In this document: positions 37,319 through 45,418 of the stretch, one piece after another
Position numbering within the stretch: position 1 is the stretch's first letter
How the letters are laid out: each line of letters begins with the position of its first letter
NCBI GenBank assembly: GCA_963757065.1
Contig: CAVWQC010000007.1
Location: 372,001 to 436,000, forward strand
DNA: 64,000 bases
Source: PNON01 sp963757065
Lineage (GTDB): Bacteria; Chloroflexota; Anaerolineae; Anaerolineales; Anaerolineaceae
Reading direction: 5' to 3'
Notes under the pieces: model-generated
Databases searched by the model: none
Told to the model about the DNA's origin: nothing
The model's input: only the letters and a program-made list of their open reading frames with translations
Program-made: the position numbers and the translations under genes

Positions 37319-37963
37319 ATGGATGTTCTTAATACTTACATTTTTCTAAATGGTGATTTTTATATGGACAAATCACCTTTTCAGTTTCCTTCTGCTGGCG
37401 GTTTTAATATTGCTGTCGACGGGGGGATAAGGCATCTCAGGGAAAGCAATTTGATCCCGGATATCCTAATAGGAGATCTTGACTCCGTATCCGAGCAAGA
37501 TCTGGCGTGGTGCAAGAACCTGCAAATCGAAATTCACCAATATCCGAAAGAAAAGGATCAGACTGACTTTGAATTAGCCCTGGATTATGCCTTGAAGAAG
37601 AACGGGGACAAAATCATTGTCTTTGGCGCTTTAGGTGGAAGGATCGATCACACTCTGGCAAATATCGGTTTACTTGGCAATCCTGATTATGCAGACAGGG
37701 ATATAAGAATATTTTCCAATAACGAAGATATATATTTTTTGCACTCACCAACCACCATCAAAGGAAATATTGGGGATATCATCTCATTAATTCCCTGGGG
37801 AGGACCAGTGTTGGGGGTGACGACAATCGGCTTACAATATCCACTGAGTGATGAAGATCTTTTACCTGACCGGTCAAGGGGAATTAGTAATGTGATGTCC
37901 TCCAACGAAGCAATCATTCAATTCAAGAAAGGAAATCTATTATGCGTGCAACAGCTTTTGTAA
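37319..37963 (+). CDS. thiN: Thiamine pyrophosphokinase
   Basis: A 214-residue enzyme that makes TPP from thiamine and ATP. Signature motifs: AVDGGIRHL (about 30), LIGDLDSV (about 55), KDQTDFELAL (about 80) and GALGGRIDHTLANI (about 101-114), which form the active site at the dimer interface. It is the first gene after the TPP riboswitch. The transporter lipoprotein gene begins inside its last 22 bases. With no thiamine synthesis genes here, the operon works in salvage: import thiamine and pyrophosphorylate it. Confidence 0.95.
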   Translation: MDVLNTYIFLNGDFYMDKSPFQFPSAGGFNIAVDGGIRHLRESNLIPDILIGDLDSVSEQDLAWCKNLQIEIHQYPKEKDQTDFELALDYALKKNGDKIIVFGALGGRIDHTLANIGLLGNPDYADRDIRIFSNNEDIYFLHSPTTIKGNIGDIISLIPWGGPVLGVTTIGLQYPLSDEDLLPDRSRGISNVMSSNEAIIQFKKGNLLCVQQLL

Positions 37964-39009
37964 TCATGATCATCTTTTCCATGATTGGCAGTGCCTGCGG
38001 AGTCGGCACAATAACACCTTCCAGTCAAGCTGGAGTACCGCAAAATTTAAGAGTTTTGGTCCATGATTCGTTTGCAATCAATGCCACACTTGTCGAAGGG
38101 TTTGAGAAGGCACAGAATGTAAAATTGGAATTTATAAAAGCTGGTGATGCGGGTTCTGTTTTAAATAAAGCTTTGCTCACGAAAGATAACCCACTGGCTG
38201 ATGTAATTTACGGTTTTGATAATTCATTCCTTTCACGAGCACTTGAGAATGATCTGTTGGAGGTATATGCACCTGCGGCTTTGGCTGACATTCCTGTGCA
38301 GTACCAGATGGATAAAACAAATCACGCCATTCCTGTGGATTTTGGAGATGTATGCATCAACTATGATAAGGGATATTTTTCGGATCATAGTCTGGCAATT
38401 CCACAATCCCTGGGGGATCTGTTAAAACCGGAATATAAAGGATTACTGGTGATGGAAAACCCTACCACCTCTTCACCCGGGTTGGCCTTTCTATTGGCTA
38501 CAATAGCCAAATACGGAACAGAAAATTATCTTGATTACTGGATAAAGTTAAAAGCCAACGGGTTGGTGGTGGTCAATGACTGGGAAACAGCCTATTACAC
38601 AAATTTCAGCGCATCCAGCGGAAAAGGCCCTCAGCCGATGGTTGTTTCTTATGGTACCAGCCCGGCAGCTGAAGTTGTTTTTGCGTCAACCCCGATCGAT
38701 ATTTCTCCCACAGCTTCATTGACAGGTGACGACATGTGTTTTAGGCAGGTGGAATTTATAGGAATTCTTAAAGGGACTCAAAAACGGGATCTGGCAGAAA
38801 AATTCATCGATTTTATGTTGAGCATACCGGTACAGGAAGATATTCCTCTGCAAATGTTTGTTTTTCCTGCGAACTTAAAAGCCACCCTTCCGGAAGTATT
38901 TGTGAAAAATATCCAAATTCCTGAGAAACCGGCAACAGTGGGAATAGACGAGATCAACCAAAACCGTGAGAAATGGCTGGCCGATTGGACAACCGCGATC
39001 CTTCGATGA
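37942..39009 (+). CDS. thiB: Thiamine-type ABC transporter substrate-binding lipoprotein
   Basis: A 355-residue periplasmic-type binding protein of the ThiB/TbpA family. Signal peptide with lipobox GSAC; mature part begins NLRVLVHDSFAINATLVEGFEK, the usual ThiB opening (VxTYDSF). DVIYGFDNSFLSRAL, IPVDFGDVCINYDKGYF and the WETAYYTNFS/GKGPQPMVVSYGTSPA region fit the ligand pocket. AAGGAAAT precedes ATG 37942, which overlaps thiN. It should capture thiamine or TPP and hand it to the permease that follows. Confidence 0.92.
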   Translation: MRATAFVIMIIFSMIGSACGVGTITPSSQAGVPQNLRVLVHDSFAINATLVEGFEKAQNVKLEFIKAGDAGSVLNKALLTKDNPLADVIYGFDNSFLSRALENDLLEVYAPAALADIPVQYQMDKTNHAIPVDFGDVCINYDKGYFSDHSLAIPQSLGDLLKPEYKGLLVMENPTTSSPGLAFLLATIAKYGTENYLDYWIKLKANGLVVVNDWETAYYTNFSASSGKGPQPMVVSYGTSPAAEVVFASTPIDISPTASLTGDDMCFRQVEFIGILKGTQKRDLAEKFIDFMLSIPVQEDIPLQMFVFPANLKATLPEVFVKNIQIPEKPATVGIDEINQNREKWLADWTTAILR

Positions 39010-40733
39010 TCAATTCCAAGCATGTGTTACCCAAATCCCGGTTTTGGCAAAGCCAATTTCCGGGATGGTTCATTGTTGCAATTATTCCGGTGTTTTTTCT
39101 GATCCTGTTTTACATTCTTCCAGTGTATGAGATCTTTCATAAAAGCTTGTCTGGCATGGCGTTGCATGAATCCAGTTCACAGATATGGAGTATTGTTTCG
39201 AAATCTTTAGGGTTTACTGTGTGGCAGGCATTGCTTTCTACAGTCCTTACTTTAATGCTTGGATTACCCGCAGCCTATGTTCTTTATAAAGTTCAATTTC
39301 GAGGCCGAAGTATTATCCGGACGATAACAGCCATTCCCTTCATCCTGCCGACAGTCGTTGTTGCAGCAGGAATTAATGCTCTAATCGGTCCACGTGGTTG
39401 GATAAACCTTCTGGTGCAAGAGTTCCTAAACTTGAGTACCCCTCCCATTCACATAATGGGAACCCTTTCTGCCATCCTCATTGCCCATGTATTTTATAAT
39501 CTTACGATCGTCATTCGTCTTGTGGGAAGTGCCTGGAGCGGACTTAATCCAAGGTTGGAAGCTGCTGCAAATACGTTGGGGGCTAACCCATTCAGGACTT
39601 TCTGGTTTATTACCCTGCCTTTATTGAGACCCGTGATTGCAGCAGCGGTGATCCTGGTTTTCCTTTTCGATTTCACCAGCTTTGGAGTAATACTTTTATT
39701 GGGTGGCCCAGGATTTGCCACTCTGGAGGTGGAAGTATTTACTCAAGCAATGGCTCTTTTTAATTTACCCCTTGCCTCCATTCTGGCATTTATACAGTTG
39801 ATTTGCACATTAATATTAACTTTGGTGTACCAATATTTTTCATCAAGACCGATACCTTTGGTCCCGGCAGCTGAAAAAGCCAATTCTGCGCCGCCCGCGA
39901 AGATGCGTCAAAAGGTATTTGTTGCGGTGGTAGTCATCATTCTACTGCTGCTCATACTTACTCCACTGGTTTCTCTGGTCGCAAGATCCTTTATCAGGGT
40001 GGATGCTGATAGAGGAGAGCGGGTTGGCATATCAAGCGGTTTTACTCTGGATTATTATCAGGCATTATCGATCAATCCACGTCAGGATTATTTCTATATT
40101 CCCCCAATTACTGCGATCTGGAATTCGGTGAAATACGGGGTGATTACCGCCTTCTTAAGTCTCATACTCGGATTAATGATCGTTTATGGATTTAAACGCA
40201 ATAAGACCCATCATGGTATTTTCGACACATTATTAATGATACCGTTGGGAACCTCTGCAGTAACACTAGGGCTTGGATATATTATTTTCTTTAATAAACC
40301 CCCATTCCTGTGGGGTGCATCTCAATGGCTTATTCCCATGGCACATACTTTAGTTGCGTTGCCTTTTGTTGTCAGAGGATTGATTCCGGCTGTAGGTTCC
40401 ATTCCTGTGTCTTACCGGCAAAGTGCAGCGATATTGGGAGCTTCTCCCTGGAAAGTGATCCGGTCAATAGATCTGCCGATTATCAGAAACGCTTTGATCT
40501 CCAGCCTGGTTTTCTCATTTACGATTTCTCTGGGAGAATTTGGAGCAACATCGTTTTTATCAAGGCCAGACTTTCCAACCATCCCCATTGCAATCTTCCG
40601 GTTTTTATCGCAGCCGGGAGGATTGAATTATGGTCAGGCAATGGCCATGAGTACCATCCTGATGCTGGTATGTGCATTAGGCATTGTTTTCATTGAAAAA
40701 ACAATATTTACAATTCCAGATACGGTGAGTTAA
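39006..40733 (+). CDS. thiP: Thiamine-type ABC transporter permease (two fused halves)
   Basis: About 575 residues and 12 membrane helices in two fused permease halves. EAA-type loops are at LEAAANTLGANPFRTFWFITLP (quoted in part; near residue 190) and RQSAAILGASPWKVIRSIDLP (near 480). I use ATG 39006 because it overlaps the thiB stop as ATGA; an in-frame ATG at 38973 is possible but would overlap by 37 bases. The internal linker (about 285-320) is polar. The stop at 40731-40733 overlaps the start of the ATPase gene. Confidence 0.92.
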   Translation: MINSKHVLPKSRFWQSQFPGWFIVAIIPVFFLILFYILPVYEIFHKSLSGMALHESSSQIWSIVSKSLGFTVWQALLSTVLTLMLGLPAAYVLYKVQFRGRSIIRTITAIPFILPTVVVAAGINALIGPRGWINLLVQEFLNLSTPPIHIMGTLSAILIAHVFYNLTIVIRLVGSAWSGLNPRLEAAANTLGANPFRTFWFITLPLLRPVIAAAVILVFLFDFTSFGVILLLGGPGFATLEVEVFTQAMALFNLPLASILAFIQLICTLILTLVYQYFSSRPIPLVPAAEKANSAPPAKMRQKVFVAVVVIILLLLILTPLVSLVARSFIRVDADRGERVGISSGFTLDYYQALSINPRQDYFYIPPITAIWNSVKYGVITAFLSLILGLMIVYGFKRNKTHHGIFDTLLMIPLGTSAVTLGLGYIIFFNKPPFLWGASQWLIPMAHTLVALPFVVRGLIPAVGSIPVSYRQSAAILGASPWKVIRSIDLPIIRNALISSLVFSFTISLGEFGATSFLSRPDFPTIPIAIFRFLSQPGGLNYGQAMAMSTILMLVCALGIVFIEKTIFTIPDTVS

Positions 40734-41791
40734 TGAATGGACTAACGATCAGCAAGATTTATAAGATGTATGATAACAAACCATTATTATCAGGGTTGGA
40801 TCTGAATGTCCTTCCTGATGAGACGGTCTGTCTGTCTGGGGGCATCCGGTAGTGGGAAGAGTACACTTTTACGAATAATTGCAGGATTGGAAAAACCCGA
40901 ATCAGGTTCTGTTTACTGGAACGATGAAGACCTCTCGGATGTCCCGGCATATAAACGAAAATTCGGATTTATGTTCCAGGATTATGCACTTTTTCCGCAT
41001 TTATCAGTGGAACAAAATATTGCATTTGGTATGAATACCAAGGAGTTATCAAAAAAGGAAATTCGCTCCAGTTAGTCGATACGTTAAATCGGTTCAATTT
41101 ACCCGGTTACGAGCACCGAAGGGTCCAAGAGTTATCCGGAGGTGAGCAGCAACGGGTGGCACTTGCCCGCACTCTGGCTTCCCGTCCGCGGTTGCTTTTA
41201 TTGGACGAACCCCTGGCAGCCCTCGATCGAAATCTTCGAAAACAACTGCTGCAAGAAATACGGGATGTTTTACACGAATATGGCACACCTGCCATTTATG
41301 TGACCCACGACCAGGAGGAAGCTTTTACGATCGGTGATCGAATATCCATTCTCGAGGGTGGAGAATTCCTCCAAACAGGAACACCGGAAGATGTTTATAA
41401 TTATCCTTCGACCCGGCAAGTGGCAAATTTTCTGGGGTTGACGAACCAGCTCCCCGGAAAAGTGATTGGATCCACATCCCCGGTAGTGGAAACATCCATT
41501 GGTCATTTTGGAATTGATCCATTAATATTGAGACGGTCCTCTATCCAGGAATCAGGTAATGTTTTTATCGTCCTGAGAAAAGCAATTGGGTCAAAATTAA
41601 CTGAAAACCAAAAGGTAAATAATGCTTTCATTGTGAAGGTCGACGATGTGCAATTTAGCGAAAATGGTTATAAAACGACCGTTGAAACAAATAGGGTGAA
41701 AATGAATTTTCTATTCGAAGAACAATTCCAAAAAGGTGAAATGATACAATTGACGATTGAACCGGCAAATATCAGTATTGTGCAGGAGTAA
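40733..41791 (+). CDS. thiQ: Thiamine-type ABC transporter ATP-binding protein (two frameshifts)
   Basis: ATPase of the importer, about 352 residues when repaired. ATG 40733 (MNGLTISKIYKMYDNKPLL) overlaps the thiP stop. At 40838-40842 a GGGGG run has one G too many right inside the Walker A (SGASGSGKST). A second break near 41070 lacks one base (KEIRS / QLVDTLNRFNLPGYE). After it: signature LSGGEQQRVALARTLA, Walker B LLLLDEPLAALD, H-loop VTHDQEEA, and a C-terminal regulatory domain (about 240-352) like that of iron/thiamine/molybdate-type ATPases. Breaks inside an otherwise perfect core suggest error or very recent damage. Confidence 0.93.
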
Positions 41792-41797
41792 TGTCCC

Positions 41798-42265
41798 TTG
41801 GATTCGATCACCATATATAAGTTGGACCATCATGGTCATGCAGTCTGGAATTATCCCGGACGTGTCATTCTGCGCGACCCGGAGAAAGTAGTCGTCGAAG
41901 CCAGTTTCACAAAAAATGATTTTGTTTTTAATGGAATGATGTTAAAAAAGGATGATCTGTTTCTTGAAGCTTATTATCGGAACAAATGGTATAACATCTA
42001 TGAAATATATGATCGTGATGATGGATTGCTTAAAGGTTGGTACTGCAATATCACCCGGCCGCCCGAAATAAACCGTTGGAAGATATCCTACCAGGACTTG
42101 GGTTTGGACCTATTGGTCCATTATCGCGGGGAATCCATTTTGCTGGATGAGGATGAATTTAAAGAAATGGGTTTGGCAGCTGACGAACATGAAAGCGCGT
42201 GGAATGCAGTAAGGGAAGTACAGAGGATTTTATCGGATCAAAAGTTTAGGTTGAAGAAAAACTAA
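41798..42265 (+). CDS. DUF402 family protein (nucleotide phosphatase-like)
   Basis: A 155-residue protein with the DUF402 pattern: YKLDHHGHAVWNYPGRVI at the N-terminus, then EAYYRNKWYNIYEIYDRDDG and GWYCNITRPPEI, and an acidic end LDEDEFKEMGL. Characterised relatives (Ntdp, FomD) hydrolyse nucleoside di/triphosphates or related phosphonates using metal ions bound by Asp/Glu. Start TTG 41798 has AGGAG nine bases upstream. It lies seven bases after the thiamine transporter ATPase, so it is probably in the TPP-controlled operon; a phosphatase acting on a thiamine phosphate is a hypothesis only. Confidence 0.75.
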   Translation: MDSITIYKLDHHGHAVWNYPGRVILRDPEKVVVEASFTKNDFVFNGMMLKKDDLFLEAYYRNKWYNIYEIYDRDDGLLKGWYCNITRPPEINRWKISYQDLGLDLLVHYRGESILLDEDEFKEMGLAADEHESAWNAVREVQRILSDQKFRLKKN

Positions 42266-42295
42266 TCCACAAGTGGTGAATATCCTGGAGGAAAC

Positions 42296-43000
42296 ATGAA
42301 GGTACTCATCGGCGTAGAGAATAACAATGAAGGACGGTCTGTTGCCTGGTCACTGGAGCATTTTGGTTGTTTTGCCCTCGGTCCGGATGGTCAATCCGCT
42401 GTTATAGCAATGGCCAGAGCAATACCTGAGTATATCGAATGGATGCAATCTCATACTAAAACTCCCTGGTTTTCGCCGGAAGAGATTGACATCAAACTGG
42501 TGGATGTCTTTGACGATTATTTTATTGATAAGCAATTTAACCAGGTGACAGAGGGAGGGAGATTGATCAAGGCATGGTTCAAGAACGATTGGAAGCCACT
42601 TACACAGGTCGACGTTGAACATGTATTGCAAATTATCTCCTGGACCAGGCAGGAATTGGTCGAAACGGTTTCCAAAATTGATGATTACACCATGGATAAA
42701 ACCATTGTTGAAGGTGAGTGGACCATTCGGGAGATCATTGCCCATATTGGACGGTCTGAATGGTGGCTGCTGGACCGGCTTGGAAGGACTCATCCACAAG
42801 ATCAGCTTTCGGATGATGCTTTCGAACGGTTATTGGATGAAAGGGGCAACCTGGCTCAAGTTCTACCCGATTTTATTGATCTGAACCAGGTGGTGGGAAA
42901 AGATGGAGAGATATGGAGCCCGCGTAAAGTAGTACGCAGGGTTTGCTGGCATGAAAGAGACCATACCAGTCAGATCAAACGATTATTAGCCGCTACTTAA
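42296..43000 (+). CDS. Two-domain protein with C-terminal DinB-like fold
   Basis: A 234-residue protein. Residues 1-95 resemble the small alpha/beta domain seen in HicB-like proteins (LIGVENNNEGRSVAWSLEHFGCFALG). Residues about 105-234 fit the DinB four-helix bundle: WTIREIIAHIGRSEWWLLDRL with His in helix 2 and CWHERDHTSQIKRLL in the last helix, giving the His triad that binds metal in YfiT/DinB proteins (thiol S-transferase-like). GGAGGAAAC precedes ATG 42296. It follows DUF402 by 30 bp. Function unknown. Confidence 0.7.
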   Translation: MKVLIGVENNNEGRSVAWSLEHFGCFALGPDGQSAVIAMARAIPEYIEWMQSHTKTPWFSPEEIDIKLVDVFDDYFIDKQFNQVTEGGRLIKAWFKNDWKPLTQVDVEHVLQIISWTRQELVETVSKIDDYTMDKTIVEGEWTIREIIAHIGRSEWWLLDRLGRTHPQDQLSDDAFERLLDERGNLAQVLPDFIDLNQVVGKDGEIWSPRKVVRRVCWHERDHTSQIKRLLAAT

Positions 43001-43052
43001 AAAAGGTAAGGTTGTTTCTTATATCTACAATGATTCTCAGGGATAATCCGCT

Positions 43053-43418
43053 ATGATCCTGTTAAATTTTGGACAAAAACTACGTGAAATTCAATTTGAA
43101 CAATTCACTTCGCTTACTTCGTTAAAGATCACGGAGCAGATTATGCTCCCGATCGAGACCTCAACCGAAGAAGATTTCCATAAAAGATTAAACTCAATGT
43201 TTGCAAAAGTGAAACTAACTGATGAAGAACTTCAACGGGAGAGATACGTCATTGTGCCACCACCTCATTCAGTTGTCGCTATAAAAGTAATTGGAGATCT
43301 GTACCAAAGGACAAAATTATTTCCATACGTCATACAGACAGCATCCTCAGTGTTTGGGATGAGTTCAGGACCGCTGGTTGTGGATGTACTGGATTTGGAA
43401 AAATTGTTTAGTGCTTAA
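43053..43418 (+). CDS. Small protein, possibly Csx15-like
   Basis: A 121-residue protein: an opening MILLNFGQKLREIQFEQFTSL in part, a middle helix with acidic residues, YVIVPPPHSVVAIKVIGDLYQRTKLFPY, and a C-terminal strand GPLVVDVLDLEKLF. The overall layout (MxLLNFSHPLT-type start, a PP motif before a helix, a closing V-V-D-V-L-DL strand) reminds me of CRISPR-associated Csx15-family proteins found in Chloroflexota and cyanobacteria. There is no cas gene or CRISPR array in the window. GATAAT ends five bases before the ATG, so a leaderless mRNA is possible. Family assignment is tentative. Confidence 0.5.
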   Translation: MILLNFGQKLREIQFEQFTSLTSLKITEQIMLPIETSTEEDFHKRLNSMFAKVKLTDEELQRERYVIVPPPHSVVAIKVIGDLYQRTKLFPYVIQTASSVFGMSSGPLVVDVLDLEKLFSA

Positions 43419-43452
43419 GGTAACAGAAAAAATCGACCTGCGTAATCTCTTA

Positions 43453-44010
43453 TTACTTTTGGGTTGGTTTTCCCGGTTTATGGACAATCCATACTGCGGC
43501 AATAAACAGTAAACACCCGATCAAAGATCCCAGAGTATTTAAGATCACATCATTTATATCCACTGTTCTGTATGGTCCAAAGAACAATGACATAATGAAT
43601 TGCGATGTTTCAATAACCAGACCACTGGCTAAGAAAACCCAGATGATGGTTTTCCAATTGAGTTTAACAAAGAAGTTTATTAGAATACCAAATGGAATCG
43701 TTAAAAGAATGTTATTTATATAATCAATAAGCAGGATTTTTCCGTTATACCAATTTAAATTATGGAATGGTATCCAATTTATTCTTGAAAGAACCAATCC
43801 TAACTGATCAAGTGGTTTTAAAGTAAGAAAATCTCCATTATAAGGAATTGGGAAAATTGTCAGGCCACCAACTAGAAGGAGATACACCCACATCATTGAA
43901 TAGATGAGCAGGCGGGACGCTTGTTTTCCTGCCACCCTGGATATTACAAGAATGGGGATAAGAAACACCAGGCCAATAAAAAATAGATATGGAAAGAAAT
44001 GGATCATCAT
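43453..44010 (-). CDS. VanZ family membrane protein
   Basis: A 185-residue protein with about five membrane helices. The VanZ signature is visible: an NILLTIPFGILI segment (about 105) and, after it, ETSQF...YRTVDINDVILNTLGSLIG (about 135-165). VanZ gives low-level teicoplanin resistance in enterococci, but most family members have no known role and are widespread in Chloroflexota. No clear ribosome site is seen before ATG 44010 or the adjacent ATG 44007. It lies downstream of the C39 peptidase gene on the same strand. Confidence 0.85.
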   Translation of the reverse strand: MMIHFFPYLFFIGLVFLIPILVISRVAGKQASRLLIYSMMWVYLLLVGGLTIFPIPYNGDFLTLKPLDQLGLVLSRINWIPFHNLNWYNGKILLIDYINNILLTIPFGILINFFVKLNWKTIIWVFLASGLVIETSQFIMSLFFGPYRTVDINDVILNTLGSLIGCLLFIAAVWIVHKPGKPTQK

Positions 44011-44089
44011 TAAGCCGTTTGTTTCCGAGTGAAAATTGAGCTGAATTATTCAACTCCCTAACTCAGGAAATTGTTGAAGGTTGTCTGCC

Positions 44090-45334
44090 TTAGTTTGAAG
44101 CTAGAAAATCAAGTGCATATTGAGCGTCCACGTATCGTTCATTCAAATTGAATGCTTTCATGAATTCTGAATGGGCAGCCTCTTTATCTCCCAGCCGATA
44201 GTGTGCCCAACCCATCCAGAGTCGTGCCTCCTCAGAATTGGGAGTGACATTAATGGCATCTTTGGCTAATGCCTGTAGATCATCTGTCCGAAGCGAGTTG
44301 AAATAGGCCAGGAATGGACCAAATTGATATCTGAGCATTCTCTGGGGTAAGCCTAAACTCCTGGCTTTATCATACGCTGTGGCTGCTTCACCGTAGCGAT
44401 CAAAATATACAAAATTAGAACCCAGGTTAAACCAGTTATATGCGTTTGAAGGTTCCCGATTCGTGGCTTTGAGTGCATCATCCAATGCACGCTGCCTGTT
44501 TTTATCCACATCCCAGTCATCTCCCAGGATCGACTTTACTATATCTTCTTTATCGGGGGGGTAGATCATAATAAAAACATGGTTGAATGACTGCCAATTC
44601 TTTTCCAGTTCGTTATAACCAACCACCATGTCTGGACCATAGTAAGTATCCTGGACAATAAATGACTGAGTTGCGTTGTTATATCCATTGATAAATAGAT
44701 AATGACCCGCCCAAAGATCATCTGTCGGCCAGTATTTTTTGTCAGAATGGAATGACTCCTCGATCATGACCGGTATTCCATTGGCGATTAGGGTTTTTAG
44801 GATGTTTGTATTTCCTCCGACCCTGTATTCAATATTCAACCAACCGGCATAATTCCTGACGAAATATACGAGTTCTTCCACATTCACGTTACGATCCTCA
44901 GGCTTGGGTTTTAATACATCAGCTACACTCTGCTGATTGCCATCCCAACCGTAATATCTTAAGTATTCAGACAAAGAGGCAGGTCCACAATTATTCATCG
45001 TCTGCTGCTCAAATTCAGGGGCTTGAAGAGATGTGGATGCGGGTAACGCAGTGGGTGTAGCAGTTGGCGGCAGCGGTGTTGGCGATATAAGCGGCGTGGA
45101 TGTTGGTGTAAATAAATTCGCAGGTTCCGGAGTCCTCGTTGCGAAATCTTGAGGAGCATTTACTGGTGTAGAAACAGCATGAATCGGATTCAATACCCCG
45201 CGCATATATATTGAAGCCAGCTCAACCCGCCAGCTAAGGCGTTCATGAATTGGGGGAATAAAATACATGATGATGATCATCGCTAATGCAGAGATCATCC
45301 CGGAAAGTACTTGAAACCATTTTTTATGCAACAT
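44090..45334 (-). CDS. C39-like cysteine peptidase with TPR tail
   Basis: A 414-residue membrane-anchored protein. N-terminal helix (about 8-28), a Thr/Pro-rich linker (about 55-100), a C39-type papain-fold domain (about 105-265) with catalytic Cys in QQTMNNCGPASLSEYLRYYG, His in DLWAGHYLFINGY and Asp in FIVQDTYYGPD, then TPR-like repeats (about 285-410; AYNWFNLGSNFVYF, ARLWMGWAHYRLGDKEA). C39 domains cleave double-glycine leaders in bacteriocin exporters; stand-alone secreted forms like this have unknown substrates. TACAAT ends seven bases before the ATG, so the mRNA may be leaderless. Confidence 0.88.
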   Translation of the reverse strand: MLHKKWFQVLSGMISALAMIIIMYFIPPIHERLSWRVELASIYMRGVLNPIHAVSTPVNAPQDFATRTPEPANLFTPTSTPLISPTPLPPTATPTALPASTSLQAPEFEQQTMNNCGPASLSEYLRYYGWDGNQQSVADVLKPKPEDRNVNVEELVYFVRNYAGWLNIEYRVGGNTNILKTLIANGIPVMIEESFHSDKKYWPTDDLWAGHYLFINGYNNATQSFIVQDTYYGPDMVVGYNELEKNWQSFNHVFIMIYPPDKEDIVKSILGDDWDVDKNRQRALDDALKATNREPSNAYNWFNLGSNFVYFDRYGEAATAYDKARSLGLPQRMLRYQFGPFLAYFNSLRTDDLQALAKDAINVTPNSEEARLWMGWAHYRLGDKEAAHSEFMKAFNLNERYVDAQYALDFLASN

Positions 45335-45341
45335 GCGCGTA

Positions 45342-45347
45342 ATTGTA
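45342..45347 (-). promoter_or_regulatory. -10 box of a probable leaderless promoter (C39 peptidase)
   Basis: TACAAT on the minus strand is seven bases from ATG 45334, placing the transcription start at the start codon. No Shine-Dalgarno lies between. Confidence 0.5.
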
Positions 45348-45405
45348 CCATGCCAAAAAACGGGAAATCTTCAAATCAGATAAATTTGGTATGATTTCCT
45401 TCTGT

Positions 45406-45411
45406 TATAAT
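45406..45411 (+). promoter_or_regulatory. -10 box of a probable leaderless promoter (miaB)
   Basis: A perfect TATAAT is followed by seven bases and then ATG 45419. The upstream in-frame ATG at 45410 overlaps the -10 box itself, so it cannot be in the mRNA; this decides the start at 45419. Confidence 0.65.
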
Positions 45412-45418
45412 GTACGCC

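Noticed and set aside
43053..43418. CRISPR array or cas operon near the Csx15-like gene
   Set aside because: I looked for regularly spaced direct repeats of 24-40 bp in both flanks and found none; no other cas-like protein occurs in the window.
43453..44010. Part of a glycopeptide resistance cluster (VanZ)
   Set aside because: No vanA/H/X-type genes are near; VanZ-family proteins alone are widespread and of unknown role.
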